Assembly (NCBI RefSeq): GCF_014196125.1
Contig: NZ_JACIDA010000001.1
Location: 62,001 to 126,000 of the forward strand
From: Brevundimonas mediterranea
GTDB taxonomy: Bacteria; Pseudomonadota; Alphaproteobacteria; Caulobacterales; Caulobacteraceae
Length of the DNA: 64,000 bases
Reading direction: 5' to 3'
The position numbers and the translations under genes are program-made. Under the pieces are notes generated by a model. That model was not told the DNA's origin. It did no database searches and saw only the letters and a list, made by a program, of their open reading frames with translations. Below are positions 9,709 to 19,281 of the stretch, piece by piece; the first letter of the stretch is position 1, and each line of letters starts with the position of its first letter.

Positions 9709-10275
9709 TTACAGACCGGGCAGCTTGAAGCCGCCGCTGCGACGCGGGGTGATGGTGATGGCCTGTTGGCCGCCGGTCAGGGCCTGAAGACGCGCGGCCT
9801 CGGTCGTGGCGTCGATCGTCGTCTGACCTTCCGAGGTCTGGCGAACGGTCGGCGCCTGGGTCGATGCGTCATCCTTGCGCCAGAACATCAGGCGGTTGGC
9901 GAAGCTTTCGTCCTTGTGCGCGATGTCGCCGAACTCGTCGTCGACGACATAACGGGCCAGGGGATCGGCCTGGTCGGCGCCGGCCTGGGCGACCAGGACC
10001 TGCTCGCCCGGGGTGCGGGTGACGGCCTGGCGCTGACCCAGCAGAATCTGACGGGCGGCGCTTTCAGGCGCGAGTTCCTGCGGACGCGGCTGGCCGGGTG
10101 CGGGCGGGCGAAGGCCGTACTCGGGCGGGACGCTGAGCGGGGCGGTGGAGACGGTCACGAACTCGTCCGGCACGACCTTGGTCAGGCCAATGCCTTGCTT
10201 GAGGCTGCCGCAGGCCGACACGGCGAGCGCGGCGGAGGCGGCGAGGGTCAGTACGGCGACGCTGCGGATACGCAT
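9709..10275 (-). CDS. bamF: BAM complex lipoprotein BamF (DUF3035)
   Basis: A 188-residue outer-membrane lipoprotein. The signal peptide ends in a lipobox (LAVSACGS, Cys22), followed by the DUF3035 signature PDEFVTVSTAPLSVPPEYGL, typical of the alphaproteobacterial BAM accessory subunit described in Caulobacter. The remainder is polar and probably flexible, with an Arg/Gln-rich stretch around ILLGQRQAVTRTPGEQ. It lies downstream of lspA, the lipoprotein signal peptidase, with 174 bp between them; lspA-DUF3035 adjacency is common in the class. That gap shows no gene or clear hairpin. Assignment rests on motif and neighbour. Confidence 0.85.
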   Translation of the reverse strand: MRIRSVAVLTLAASAALAVSACGSLKQGIGLTKVVPDEFVTVSTAPLSVPPEYGLRPPAPGQPRPQELAPESAARQILLGQRQAVTRTPGEQVLVAQAGADQADPLARYVVDDEFGDIAHKDESFANRLMFWRKDDASTQAPTVRQTSEGQTTIDATTEAARLQALTGGQQAITITPRRSGGFKLPGL

Positions 10276-10449
10276 GGGTTCAGGCTCTGATCGGCTGATG
10301 CTCGAAACGCCTCTACGGGCGTTGTTGGCATAGTGAAGACGGGGTGATTACGACTTTTCGGGGGCCGCGCCAACCTTCGAGCCTGATCCGCTGCGCCGGC
10401 GATCTCGCCGAGGCCGTGAAACGGGCTTTGGATCAGTCGAAAGCCGGTT

Positions 10450-10956
10450 TCAGGCCTTGGCGGCCTTGTCGGACAGGAAGCTGTCCAGAATCAGCAGAAT
10501 GACGCCGATGGTGATGGCGCTGTCGGCGATGTTGAACACCCAGGGGAAGACGCCCGTGCCGGAGAAGTCGATGAAATCGACCACATAGCCGAAGCGGACC
10601 CGGTCGATGACATTGCCCAGGGCCCCGCCCATGACGAAACCGATGGCGGTGATCAGCAGGCGGCGATTCGACTGGGTCGCCCACCAGGCCAGGCCGGCCG
10701 AGACGATGACCGAGAAGATGGTCAGCCCCCAGCGCGCCTCGCCCCCGCCGAACAGGCCGAAGCTGACGCCGGTGTTCTGAACAAAGGTGAAGCGCAGGAT
10801 CGGCGGCAGCACCTCGGCGAAGACATAGCCGGGCGGGATCTGGCTGATCGATGCGACGTCGGGCAGGCCCAGAATCCAGGCCTTGGTCCACTGGTCCAGC
10901 ACGATGATCAGAAGGGCGAAGCCATAGGCGGCCAGGGCGATGCGAGGGATCTTCAT
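10450..10956 (-). CDS. lspA: Lipoprotein signal peptidase (signal peptidase II)
   Basis: A 168-residue inner-membrane aspartic protease that cleaves lipoprotein signal peptides after diacylglyceryl transfer. Four hydrophobic segments are visible. The first includes LDQWTKAWIL, and conserved NTGVSFGLF lies near residue 62. The catalytic aspartates lie in GNVIDRVRFGYVVDFIDF and FNIADSAITIGVILLILD. Length is standard. It is followed by bamF, whose product is itself a lipoprotein. xseA ends 57 bp upstream on the same strand, and no ileS is present in the window although ileS-lspA is a frequent pairing. Confidence 0.96.
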   Translation of the reverse strand: MKIPRIALAAYGFALLIIVLDQWTKAWILGLPDVASISQIPPGYVFAEVLPPILRFTFVQNTGVSFGLFGGGEARWGLTIFSVIVSAGLAWWATQSNRRLLITAIGFVMGGALGNVIDRVRFGYVVDFIDFSGTGVFPWVFNIADSAITIGVILLILDSFLSDKAAKA

Positions 10957-11013
10957 GGGGCGGCGGTTAGCAGGAAGCGCCGCCGGGGCGAAGCGGAAAA
11001 CGGACGGAACCGG

Positions 11014-12615
11014 TCAGAACAGGTCGCCTTGCCCCGGCGCGGCAGGCTTGGGCCGAGGCGCCGGCCGCGCCGGGGCGGACGCTGTACGGCCGTCGCCGCC
11101 GTCGATGATCGCGCCCCTTGCGCCGTCACCGAACACAAGACGCACTGCCTGGCCCGCCTCCAGCGTCGCTGCGGAAGTGATCCAGTCGCCGTCCGGATTT
11201 TCCACCCGCGCGAAGCCGGGCTTGGGCCGGCCGGGGTCCAGCGTGGCCAGGGCGCGCGTCAGGCCCGCCAGCCGATCCGCGTCCCGTTCCAGCCGACGCG
11301 GCATGACGCCGTCCAGCCGCGCCCCAAGCGCCTGCAACCGCGCCTCGCGTTGGTCCAGCCGACGATGCAGGGGGGCGGGCGACAGTCGCGCCGAAACCTG
11401 AAGCAGCCGCCGCTCGCCGCGCGCCACGCCGGCTTGCAAGGCGGCGCCCAGCCGGTCGCCCGCGCCGCGCAACCGGTCCTGTCCTCGCTCGATCCGCGCC
11501 CGCAACAGGGCGGGGCTCAGCTTGCCGCCCGTCACGGCCAGATGCCGTTCGTGCAGGGCGACATTGCGTTGCAGCCCCGAACCCAGCCGGCTGGCGGCGT
11601 TGTCCAGTCGCTGCTGCGCCAGGGCCAGCAGATCCTCCGGCCGCGCCGGCAGACCCCGCGCCACGGCGCGCAGCCGCGTGCGCCGATCCTCGATCAGCCG
11701 CCCGCCGGCGAGGACCATCCGCCGGTCCAGGTCGGCGACCGCATATCTCAGGTCCGCCAGCACTGGCGTCGCGATCTCGGCCGCCCCGGTGGGGGTCGGC
11801 GCGCGCCGGTCGGACACGAAGTCGATCAGGGTGGTGTCCGTCTCATGCCCCACGGCCGAGATGATCGGAATTCGCGCCGCCGCGACCGTCCGCGCCAGCC
11901 CTTCGTCGTTGAAGCACCACAGGTCCTCGACCGAGCCGCCCCCACGGGCCACGATCAGCAGGTCGGGGCGGGGGATCGGCCCATCGACAGTCATCGCGTC
12001 GAAGCCGCGGATGGCGTTCGACACCTGGCCGCTCGCCGCCTCGCCCTGGACCACCACGGGCCAGACGATCACCCGGCAGGGCCAGCGTTCGGCGATCCGG
12101 TGCAGCACGTCGCGGATCACCGCACCCGTAGGGCTGGTGATGACGCCGATGGTGCGAGGAAACTGGGGCAGGGGCTTCTTGCGCCCCGGCTCGAACAGAC
12201 CTTCCTCGCGCAGCCGGACCTTCAGCCGCTCCAGTTGCGCCAAAAGGGTGCCGGCGCCGGCCGCCTCCATGCTCTCGATCACGATCTGGTACGACGACCG
12301 CGCCGGATACGAGGTGATCTTGCCGGTGACGATGACCTCCAGCCCCGCCTCCGGCTGGACGCCCAGGCCGCGCACCGATCCCTTCCAGATCACTCCGTCG
12401 ATGGCCGACTTGTCGTCCTTCAGGGTCAGATAGATGTGGCCCGAGGCGTGACGATTGACCTTGGACACCTCGCCCCTCAGCCGGACGTGGCCGAATCGCT
12501 CCTCCAGCGTCCGCTTCAGGGCGAAGGACAGTTCGGAGATCGACAGGGGGGGATTGTTGTCGCGCGGGGCGGCGGCCTCGGCCGGGCCTTCGAACACATA
12601 GGAGTCGTCGCTCAT
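11014..12615 (-). CDS. xseA: Exodeoxyribonuclease VII large subunit
   Basis: The 533-residue large subunit of the single-strand exonuclease that degrades ssDNA from both ends. The N-terminal OB-fold follows [20 protein letters not shown] and includes [21 protein letters not shown]. The catalytic region has [38 protein letters not shown] and [20 protein letters not shown]. The Arg-rich C-terminal half is a long predicted helix with repeated leucine/arginine spacing, as in other XseA coiled coils. The xseB partner is not in the window. It is divergent from a 53-codon membrane gene and purD, a recurring alphaproteobacterial arrangement. Confidence 0.96.
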   Translation of the reverse strand: MSDDSYVFEGPAEAAAPRDNNPPLSISELSFALKRTLEERFGHVRLRGEVSKVNRHASGHIYLTLKDDKSAIDGVIWKGSVRGLGVQPEAGLEVIVTGKITSYPARSSYQIVIESMEAAGAGTLLAQLERLKVRLREEGLFEPGRKKPLPQFPRTIGVITSPTGAVIRDVLHRIAERWPCRVIVWPVVVQGEAASGQVSNAIRGFDAMTVDGPIPRPDLLIVARGGGSVEDLWCFNDEGLARTVAAARIPIISAVGHETDTTLIDFVSDRRAPTPTGAAEIATPVLADLRYAVADLDRRMVLAGGRLIEDRRTRLRAVARGLPARPEDLLALAQQRLDNAASRLGSGLQRNVALHERHLAVTGGKLSPALLRARIERGQDRLRGAGDRLGAALQAGVARGERRLLQVSARLSPAPLHRRLDQREARLQALGARLDGVMPRRLERDADRLAGLTRALATLDPGRPKPGFARVENPDGDWITSAATLEAGQAVRLVFGDGARGAIIDGGDGRTASAPARPAPRPKPAAPGQGDLF

Positions 12616-12679
12616 CGGCCCATCCTAGCCTGCGTCGCCTCCTGCGGGAACAGGATCGACGCCGCCCCGTTCGGCTTTC

Positions 12680-12841
12680 ATGGCCGCCGACCCCCAAGGA
12701 ACCGATCCGGACGACCGCGACCCTCGCGAGCGCGACCTCATGCGTCGCAGCGGGGCGGGCGGCGCCTTGAGCCCTTGGCTGATCATCGGTGGGATCGCCC
12801 TGATCGGCCTGGTCGTCTACGTCCTTTCCGCCCTGTTCTGA
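12680..12841 (+). CDS. Small single-pass membrane protein (53 aa)
   Basis: An ATG opens a 53-codon frame. The first 25 residues are highly charged (repeated Asp and Arg, e.g. DPDDRDPRERDLMRR), then a Gly-rich hinge leads into one hydrophobic helix, PWLIIGGIALIGLVVYVLSALF, at the very C-terminus. That organisation suggests a tail-anchored inner-membrane protein with a cytoplasmic N-terminus. It sits 64 bp from xseA (divergent) and 56 bp before purD (same strand), so it may be co-transcribed with purD. No function recognised. The hydrophobic C-terminal composition makes a chance reading frame unlikely. Confidence 0.65.
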   Translation: MAADPQGTDPDDRDPRERDLMRRSGAGGALSPWLIIGGIALIGLVVYVLSALF

Positions 12842-12897
12842 CGCTTCAGCCCGGCGGACGCTTGACCGCCCGACGCAGGCCCGTCATTGCCGACTTC

Positions 12898-14172
12898 ATG
12901 ATTATTCTTCTCGTCGGATCGGGCGGGCGCGAACACGCCCTGGCCTGGAAGATCGCCCAGTCGCCACTGGTCACCCGCCTCGTCGCCGCTCCCGGCAATC
13001 CGGGCATCGAGAAGCTGTGCGAGCTCCGTCCGGTCAAGGCCGACGACGCGGAGGGCCTCGCCGCCCTGGCCCGCGAGATCAAGGCGGACCTCGTCGTGGT
13101 CGGGCCCGAGGTCGCCCTGGCCGCCGGTCTCGCCGACCGTCTGGCCTCGGCCGGCATCCCTTGCTTCGGCCCCACCGCCAAGGCGGCCCAGCTGGAGGTG
13201 TCCAAGGCCTTCTCCAAGGCCTTCCTGGAACGCCACGAAATCCCCACCGCCGGCTACGGCGTCTATGACACGGTCAAGGACGCCAAGGCCGCGCTGGACG
13301 TGTTCAAGCCTCCCTATGTCATCAAGGCCGACGGCCTGGCCGCCGGCAAGGGCGTGGCCATCAGCCCCGACCGTCCCGACGCCGAAGCCGAGATCGAGCG
13401 CATGCTGGGCGGCCGCTTCGGCGCCGCCGGGGCCCGCGTCGTGATCGAGGAGTTCATGGACGGGGAGGAGGGCTCCCTCTTCGCCCTGTGCGACGGCAAG
13501 CAGGCCGTCCTGTTCGGCGGCGCCCAGGACCACAAGCGCGCCTTCGATGGCGACACCGGCCCCAACACCGGCGGCATGGGCGCCTATTCGCCCGCCCCGG
13601 TCTTCACCGCCGACCTGGTGCAACAGGCCGACGAACTCATCGTCCAGCCCACCATCCGCAAGATGGCCGAGGAGGGCGCCCCCTATCGCGGCGTTCTCTA
13701 CGCCGGCCTGATGGCCACGGCCGACGGCCCCAAGGTCGTCGAGTTCAACGCCCGCTTCGGCGATCCCGAATGCCAGGTGCTGATGATGCGGATGGCCGGG
13801 GACATCGTCCCCTATCTGCTGGGCTGCGCGCGGGGCGACGTCTCCGGCCTGCCGTCCCCGGCCTTCAAGCCCCAGACGGTGATCTGCGTGGTCATGGCGG
13901 CCAAGGGCTATCCCGACAGCCCGCTGGAAGGCTCGATCATCCGCGGCGTCGATCAGGACTTCGGCCCCCACGTCCAGGTCTTCCACGCCGGGACCCGACG
14001 CCGCGAAGACGGCCAGCTGTGCGCCGCCGGCGGCCGCGTCCTGAACGTCTGCGCCGAGGGCGACGACATCGCCCAGGCCCGCGACCGCGCCTACGCCGCC
14101 ATCAAGATGATCGACTGGCCGGGCGGCTTCAACCGCTCCGACATCGGCTGGCGGGCGCTGGACCGGGGCTGA
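12898..14172 (+). CDS. purD: Phosphoribosylamine-glycine ligase
   Basis: The 424-residue GAR synthetase of purine biosynthesis, an ATP-grasp enzyme that joins phosphoribosylamine and glycine. It starts MIILLVGSGGREHALAWK, the family N-terminus; the frame is open far upstream through the antisense of xseA, but only this ATG fits. ATP-grasp features include KADGLAAGKGVAI near residue 143, GEEGSLFALCDG, and the metal-binding EFNARFGDPECQVLM near 282. Length is normal. Its stop is 3 bp from the convergent L,D-transpeptidase gene, leaving no room for a conventional terminator. Confidence 0.97.
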   Translation: MIILLVGSGGREHALAWKIAQSPLVTRLVAAPGNPGIEKLCELRPVKADDAEGLAALAREIKADLVVVGPEVALAAGLADRLASAGIPCFGPTAKAAQLEVSKAFSKAFLERHEIPTAGYGVYDTVKDAKAALDVFKPPYVIKADGLAAGKGVAISPDRPDAEAEIERMLGGRFGAAGARVVIEEFMDGEEGSLFALCDGKQAVLFGGAQDHKRAFDGDTGPNTGGMGAYSPAPVFTADLVQQADELIVQPTIRKMAEEGAPYRGVLYAGLMATADGPKVVEFNARFGDPECQVLMMRMAGDIVPYLLGCARGDVSGLPSPAFKPQTVICVVMAAKGYPDSPLEGSIIRGVDQDFGPHVQVFHAGTRRREDGQLCAAGGRVLNVCAEGDDIAQARDRAYAAIKMIDWPGGFNRSDIGWRALDRG

Positions 14173-14175
14173 GCC

Positions 14176-14859
14176 TTACGCCCAGGCGAACAGCAGCCGG
14201 CCTTCGCCCATGCGCTCGCGCAGTTCGGGAAGATCGGTGTGGGCGACCGAGAAACAGCCGTAGCTGCGCCCCAGCTTGCCTTCGCGCGCCAGGAAGTCCG
14301 GGTCGGCGTAGTCGGCCCCGTGGATGATGATGGCCCGCTCGCGCGCCCGGTCGTTGGAATATTCCAGTCCGTCCAGCAGGACGTTCGGTCCTTGTTGCGA
14401 TCCCCAGCTGGCGCCGGCCGTGGCGTAGGCGCCGACCGAGGACATGTTGGAATCCGGCGTATTGGAGAAGCGCTGGGCGTAACCAGAGTGGCTGGGATCG
14501 GAACCGCGACCGTGGCAGGTGCGCAGAACCTTGACCTCGCCGGCGACCAGATCGACCTCGTACAGCCGCTCTTCGCCCGAGAATTTCTGGAAATCGACCA
14601 GATACATGCGGTCGCGAAGCGGGATCTTGTGGTGGTGAACGTCCAGCGCCGTCATGGCGCGTTCCATCAGTTCCTTGCGGACATGACCGCGCGGATCCAG
14701 CGGCGGAGGCGTCACGCTTACGGTCTGGATCGGGGCCGCAGGGGGGACGACCGGCGCGACTGTCGCGGCGGTGGTGAGCGGGGCCTTGGCGCTCGCGCTG
14801 GCGCAACCCGCCAACATGGCCGATCCGCCCAGAATAAGCCCTCGTCTCGATAGCCGCAT
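14176..14859 (-). CDS. L,D-transpeptidase catalytic domain protein, probable lipoprotein
   Basis: A 227-residue cell-envelope protein. The N-terminus SRRGLILGGSAMLAGCAS has twin arginines and a lipobox (LAGC), suggesting a Tat- or Sec-exported lipoprotein. The C-terminal half has the YkuD_2-type features: HGRGSDPSHSGYAQRFSNTP, SSVGAYATAG, IIIHGADY and the catalytic SYGCFSVAHTDLPELRE, with His and Cys in the usual order. Members cross-link or modify peptidoglycan, or anchor proteins to it; the substrate here is unknown. It converges on purD and is divergent from the amidohydrolase gene across 114 bp. Confidence 0.87.
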   Translation of the reverse strand: MRLSRRGLILGGSAMLAGCASASAKAPLTTAATVAPVVPPAAPIQTVSVTPPPLDPRGHVRKELMERAMTALDVHHHKIPLRDRMYLVDFQKFSGEERLYEVDLVAGEVKVLRTCHGRGSDPSHSGYAQRFSNTPDSNMSSVGAYATAGASWGSQQGPNVLLDGLEYSNDRARERAIIIHGADYADPDFLAREGKLGRSYGCFSVAHTDLPELRERMGEGRLLFAWA

Positions 14860-14973
14860 GCGACGCCCTCGTTGCGGTTGGTCTTCAGGCGTGTTTGTTT
14901 CAAATGGTTACGGGCGAAGCAACCTGTGCCTTGTGGGGCCATTTTGCGGCGCACTTGTTCTGGGGAGGAATCG

Positions 14974-16299
14974 ATGAAGCGTTTCGGTCTGGCGGCGGCG
15001 GCATGGGCGACCTTGGTCACGGGCGCGACGGCGCAGCAAAGCCCCGTAGGGGTTGGGGTTTCTCCAGAGCCGACGACGATGTTCGTCGAGGCCGGGCGAT
15101 TGCTGGCCGACCCGTCGAACGGCGTTGTGCAGCGCGGTAAAACTCTCGTGATCAGAGGGAACCAGGTCGTCGAGGTGCGTGACGGCTTCGTCGGCGACCC
15201 GGCGCAAGGGCAGGTCATCGACCTGCGGACCGCGTTCGTCCTGCCGGGACTGATCGACAGCCACGTCCATCTGACGGGCCAGCAGAACCCCAATTCCCGT
15301 CTGGAAGAGGTCACCCTATCCGACGCGGATCAGGCCATGGTCGGCGCCCGCTACGCCCGCCGCACCCTGATGGCGGGCTTCACCACCGTCGCAGACCTGG
15401 GCGCCGGCAATCAGGCGATCTTCGCCCTGAGAAACGCAGTGCGGAACGGCGACGTGCCGGGACCGCGCATCATCGCGTCGGGATCGTCGGTCTCCATCCA
15501 CGGCGGCCATGGCGACATCAACGGTTATCGCGACGATGTCATGCATTTGCTGTCGTCCGAGAGCATCTGTTCGGGACCCGAGGACTGTATGCGCGCCGTC
15601 CGCACCCAGGTCCGGGCCGGCGCCGACATCATCAAGATCACGGCCACCGGCGGGGTCCTGTCCAACACCGCCGCCGGTCTGGGCCAGCAGTTCAGCGACC
15701 CCGAACTGACCGCCATCGTCGACAGCGCCCACCGCATGGGCCGCCAGGTCACGGCCCATGCCCACGGCGTGGACGGGATCAACGCCTTCCTGCGCGCGGG
15801 CGGCGACTCCATCGAACACGGCACCTATCTGGACGACCAGTCGATCCGCCTGTTCAAGACCAACGGGGCCTGGCTGGTGCCGACCCTGCTGGCCGGAGAT
15901 TTCGTCGCCCGCATCGCCTCGGGCCCCAACAATTTCTTCACCCCGGCCCAGACGGCCAAGGCGCTGGAGGCGGGGCCCAAGATGCTGGACATGGCGCGCC
16001 GCGCCCATGACGGCGGGGTCAAGATCGCCTTCGGCACCGACAGCGGCGTCTCCGCCCACGGCGACAATGCCCAGGAGTTCGCGCTTCTGGTCCGCGCCGG
16101 CCTGACGCCCCTGGAGGCGATCCAGGCGGCCACCGTCGGGGCCGCCGAACATCTGCGGATTTCCAGCGAGGCCGGAAAGATCGCGCCCGGCATGCCGGCC
16201 GACATCGTCGCGGTGTCGGGCGATCCGCTGACGGACGTGACCGAACTGGAGCGGATGAAGTTCGTGATGAAGGGCGGCGCGGTCTATCGCGCCGACTGA
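14974..16299 (+). CDS. Secreted metal-dependent amidohydrolase (imidazolonepropionase/prolidase-like)
   Basis: A 441-residue amidohydrolase with a signal peptide (MKRFGLAAAAWATLVTGATAQQ). Zinc-site motifs are LIDSHVHLTG near residue 92, the likely carboxylated-Lys region DIIKITATGGVLS, TAHAHGVDGINAF, DSIEHGTYLDD and FGTDSGVSAHGD. Members of this group often act on dipeptides such as Xaa-Pro or Xaa-Arg; substrate cannot be read from sequence. A strong GGGGAGGAA lies 3 nt from the ATG. A frame extension to 14872 exists but carries no signal-like sequence. The last 16 bp overlap the convergent lpxK. Confidence 0.9.
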   Translation: MKRFGLAAAAWATLVTGATAQQSPVGVGVSPEPTTMFVEAGRLLADPSNGVVQRGKTLVIRGNQVVEVRDGFVGDPAQGQVIDLRTAFVLPGLIDSHVHLTGQQNPNSRLEEVTLSDADQAMVGARYARRTLMAGFTTVADLGAGNQAIFALRNAVRNGDVPGPRIIASGSSVSIHGGHGDINGYRDDVMHLLSSESICSGPEDCMRAVRTQVRAGADIIKITATGGVLSNTAAGLGQQFSDPELTAIVDSAHRMGRQVTAHAHGVDGINAFLRAGGDSIEHGTYLDDQSIRLFKTNGAWLVPTLLAGDFVARIASGPNNFFTPAQTAKALEAGPKMLDMARRAHDGGVKIAFGTDSGVSAHGDNAQEFALLVRAGLTPLEAIQAATVGAAEHLRISSEAGKIAPGMPADIVAVSGDPLTDVTELERMKFVMKGGAVYRAD

Positions 16300-17300
16300 A
16301 GCCGCGCGTTCAGGAAGGCGGCGAACCCCGCCTGATCCTCGAAGCGGGCGACCACTGGCCAGGCCGTCACATCGGCCCGCTGGTCGGGCGTCAGCCGGAC
16401 CCAGTCCTTTTCCGTTGTGACCAGACCGGCCTGGAACACCGCCGCCCGCTCCCGCAGGAAGGCCATGTCCTCGGGTTTATAGGCCGCATGGTCCGGGAAG
16501 GGGACGAAGTCCGCCAGGTCGCAACCCGCCGCCTTCAGCGACCGCTCGACCTTCCAGGGCTTGGCGATGCCGGCGAAGCCGACTTGCGGCCCGGCCGGCG
16601 GCGGACCTTCGGGCATCAGGCGGCACAGGAAAACGGGCAGGGCGCCGAAGGCCGCGACCAGTTCGGGATCGGCCGTCTCGACATCGGTGGGCAGCATCAC
16701 CACCACGGCGTCGGCGCGCGCCAGTCCCGCCGCCAGGGGTTCGCGCATCGGACCCGATGGAAACACCGAGCCGTCGCCGAACGGCCATTCGTCCTCGCGC
16801 GTCTCGCCGTCCACGACGATCAGGCTGACGGTCTTCTTCAAGGCCGGGTTCTGATGGCCGTCGTCCAGCACCAGCACCTGCGCGCCCTCGGCCGCCGCCG
16901 CCCGCCCGCCCGCGACCCGATCCCGCGCGATCCAGGCGGGCGAAGCCTGCGCCAGCATCAGGGGCTCGTCGCCGACGTCCTCGGCGGTATGGACCTTCAG
17001 ATCGACGCGCACCGGCCCCTCCAGCCGCCCGCCATAGCCGCGCGACAGGGCCTGCGCCTCTACGCCCGCCGCCCGCAGCAGTCGCAACACCTCGCGCGCC
17101 ACCGGCGTCTTGCCCGATCCGCCCACCGTCAGATTGCCGACAGAAATCACCGCACAGCCCGGATCGACCGGGACCGCCCGCGCGATCCGCCGCGCCGTGA
17201 CCCCGGCCCAGATCCAGCCCAGGGGCTTCAGCAGGGTGCGGGTCAGCCGGGCGTGGCTGCGGTCGCGGACATACCACCAGCGGGGGGTGTTCAGCTTCAT
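16284..17300 (-). CDS. lpxK: Tetraacyldisaccharide 4'-kinase
   Basis: Phosphorylates the 4' position of the lipid A disaccharide at the inner membrane. The 338-residue product starts MKLNTPRWWYVR, with a hydrophobic/amphipathic N-terminus. The Walker A motif is SVGNLTVGGSGKTP at residues 53-66, and QVLVLDDGHQNPAL carries the DDGxQ motif. A longer upstream start exists, but the chosen ATG overlaps the waaA stop by 4 bp (ATGA), matching the coupling pattern of the operon. Its 3' end overlaps the convergent amidohydrolase gene. Confidence 0.95.
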   Translation of the reverse strand: MKLNTPRWWYVRDRSHARLTRTLLKPLGWIWAGVTARRIARAVPVDPGCAVISVGNLTVGGSGKTPVAREVLRLLRAAGVEAQALSRGYGGRLEGPVRVDLKVHTAEDVGDEPLMLAQASPAWIARDRVAGGRAAAAEGAQVLVLDDGHQNPALKKTVSLIVVDGETREDEWPFGDGSVFPSGPMREPLAAGLARADAVVVMLPTDVETADPELVAAFGALPVFLCRLMPEGPPPAGPQVGFAGIAKPWKVERSLKAAGCDLADFVPFPDHAAYKPEDMAFLRERAAVFQAGLVTTEKDWVRLTPDQRADVTAWPVVARFEDQAGFAAFLNARLQSAR

Positions 17301-18601
17301 CGGCCCGAACCCGTCCTGGTCCCCGTCTTCGGCGTCAGCGGCGACAGGAAGGCCCACAACCGGTCCAGTCCGCCGCCCGCTTCGGCGGCGGCGCGACGCG
17401 CGCGCTCGCCCATGGCCTTGGCCGCCGCAGGATCGGCCAGCAGGGGCTCGACCGCGCCGGGCAGGTCCCAGGGCGCCTGGACCAGGATCAGACCCCCCGC
17501 CTGGGCCAGGGCCGAGGTCACGGTGGCCCAGTTGGAGGCGTCGGGTCCGGTGATGGTCGGCCGCGCCAGCCGCGCCGGCTCCAGCGGATTGTGCCCGCCC
17601 ACCGCCGGCAGGCCCAAGGCCGGAGCGAAGGAGCCGCCCATCACCACCACATCGGCCAGACGCAGGAACAGCCCCATCTCGTTCAGGGTGTCGGCCAGAT
17701 AGACGTCGGTGTCTCGACCGATGGTCTCGCCGCGCGACCGCATGGCGAAGGCGACGCCCTCGCGCTGCAGGGCTGTGGCGATATGCGGTCCCCGTTCCGG
17801 ATGGCGCGGCGCCAGGATCAGGCAGGCGCGGTCCGCCAGCTGATCCAGGGCGCGGACAATGGCGATTTCCTCGCCCTCGTGGGTGCTGGCGGCGACGACC
17901 ACCGGCCGGTCCCCGATGGCGGCGCTCAGGCGACTGAAGGCGGCGGCGTCATGGGGCAGGGCGTCGCCCGCCAGCTTCAGATTGACCAGGCCGTCGATTC
18001 GCGCGCCCAGGCGCTCCAATCGCTCACCCGACGCCTGATCCTGGGGCAGGACCAGGTCGAAGACCCCGGTCAGCGCCCGAGCCGAGGCCGGAAACCGCGC
18101 CCAGCCATCGACGGTCTTTTCGGTGATCCGTGCGCTGACCAGCGCCAGCTTGACGCCGCGCCGATGCGCCTCCAGCAGCATGTTCGGCCACAGTTCGCTT
18201 TCAACGAAGATCGCCAGGCTAGGCCGCCAATGATCCAGAAACCGCGCCACGACGCCGGGCCCGTCGACCGGCGCATACTGGTGGACGACGCCCTTGGGCA
18301 ACCGTTCGGCCAGAATCCGGGCGGAGGTCACAGTGCCCGATGTCACCAGCACAGTCAGATCCGGCCGGGTCTTCACGAACCGCTCGACCAGGGGCAGCAG
18401 GGACAGGGTTTCGCCCACGCTCACGCCGTGCAGCCAGACCAGATCGCCTTCGGGGCGTTCGGCGCGGGTGAAGCCCAGCCGTTCGTCGACGCGCGCGGGG
18501 TCTTCCTTGCCCCTGTGCGCGCGGGCGTCCAGCAGGCGCGGGGCGAGCGGCTCCAGCACGCGGGTCAGCAGTCGATAGGCCAGCAGAGGCAGGGGCGTCA
18601 C
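17297..18601 (-). CDS. waaA: 3-deoxy-D-manno-octulosonic acid transferase (Kdo transferase)
   Basis: The 434-residue glycosyltransferase (GT30) adds Kdo to the lipid A precursor. An N-terminal hydrophobic anchor (PLPLLAYRLLTRVLEPLAP) is followed by the acceptor-site motif VWLHGVSVGETLSLLPLV near residue 53, the catalytic-Glu region. Later blocks are FVESELWPNMLLEAHRRGV and PVVVAASTHEGEE, plus GGSFAPALGLPAVGGHNPLEPA near the donor site. The start codon is GTG and overlaps the preceding gene's stop (GTGA). Length is typical. Operon order with lpxK is conserved in alphaproteobacteria. Confidence 0.95.
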   Translation of the reverse strand: MTPLPLLAYRLLTRVLEPLAPRLLDARAHRGKEDPARVDERLGFTRAERPEGDLVWLHGVSVGETLSLLPLVERFVKTRPDLTVLVTSGTVTSARILAERLPKGVVHQYAPVDGPGVVARFLDHWRPSLAIFVESELWPNMLLEAHRRGVKLALVSARITEKTVDGWARFPASARALTGVFDLVLPQDQASGERLERLGARIDGLVNLKLAGDALPHDAAAFSRLSAAIGDRPVVVAASTHEGEEIAIVRALDQLADRACLILAPRHPERGPHIATALQREGVAFAMRSRGETIGRDTDVYLADTLNEMGLFLRLADVVVMGGSFAPALGLPAVGGHNPLEPARLARPTITGPDASNWATVTSALAQAGGLILVQAPWDLPGAVEPLLADPAAAKAMGERARRAAAEAGGGLDRLWAFLSPLTPKTGTRTGSGR

Positions 18602-19281
18602 GGCTTCAGCCCCGTGATCGCGTCGGCCCGCGCCTCAACCGCGTTCATGCGGGCGGTCCAGTCGGCGACGACGGCGGCCATGTCGGCGCCCTCGGGGAAG
18701 TCAGCGCGGTCCCAGACGATCGCCCCCTTGCCGAAGGGCAGGGGCAGGACGGCGCGGTCCCAACTGTTCAGGCGGATCGCTGGATTGCACGACAGGCCGA
18801 TGAACAGGGCCGGCGCCTTCGACAGTTTCGCCATCAGGGGCAAGCCCTCGGCCATCGTATTGGCGGGACCGCGCGGGCCGTCGGGCGTCAGCGCCAGGGC
18901 GCCGATCTTCAGCTGTTTCAGCCCGTCGCGCAGGGCCAGCGACCCGCCTTTGGCGCGATCAATCTTGTCCTTGTTGGCCGACGAACCCCGCACGGCGGGA
19001 AAGCCCTGAAGCGCCACGGCCTTCGCGATGAACTCGCCGTCGGCCGACAGCGAAATCAGCCCCTTCGCCGGCTGCGCCCGTTCCAGCGGCCACGACGCCG
19101 GGGCCAGGCCGATGCGCGAATGCCAGAAGACGCACAGGACGCCGCCGCCCTGAGCCCAGACCTGTTCGGCGACCGCCTGGTTCTCGTGCGTCCAGCGAAT
19201 GGTGGCGAAACAGAACTGCATCCACTGCGCCAGCAACCAAGCCAAGGCGGACTGGATGAAGGGATTGCGAAGGGGCCTCAC
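18598..19281 (-). CDS. DUF374 lysophospholipid acyltransferase-family protein
   Basis: A 227-residue protein with a hydrophobic N-terminus (FIQSALAWLLAQWMQFCFATI) and the acyltransferase-like phrase GGVLCVFWHSRIGLAPAS near residue 48, then SLSADGEFIAKAV and ALTPDGPRGPANTMAEGLP. This DUF374 pattern occurs beside waaA in many alphaproteobacteria and is presumed to act in LPS or lipid biosynthesis; the reaction is not established here. GTG start, overlapping the ABC exporter stop by 4 bp; its own stop overlaps the waaA start the same way. Confidence 0.88.
   Translation of the reverse strand: MRPLRNPFIQSALAWLLAQWMQFCFATIRWTHENQAVAEQVWAQGGGVLCVFWHSRIGLAPASWPLERAQPAKGLISLSADGEFIAKAVALQGFPAVRGSSANKDKIDRAKGGSLALRDGLKQLKIGALALTPDGPRGPANTMAEGLPLMAKLSKAPALFIGLSCNPAIRLNSWDRAVLPLPFGKGAIVWDRADFPEGADMAAVVADWTARMNAVEARADAITGLKP

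Noticed and set aside
11029..12897. Very long plus-strand open frame antisense to xseA that runs into purD
   Set aside because: It is the in-frame extension of purD through high-GC antisense DNA. The sequence is Arg/Gln/His-rich with no family resemblance, whereas both xseA and purD are well supported.
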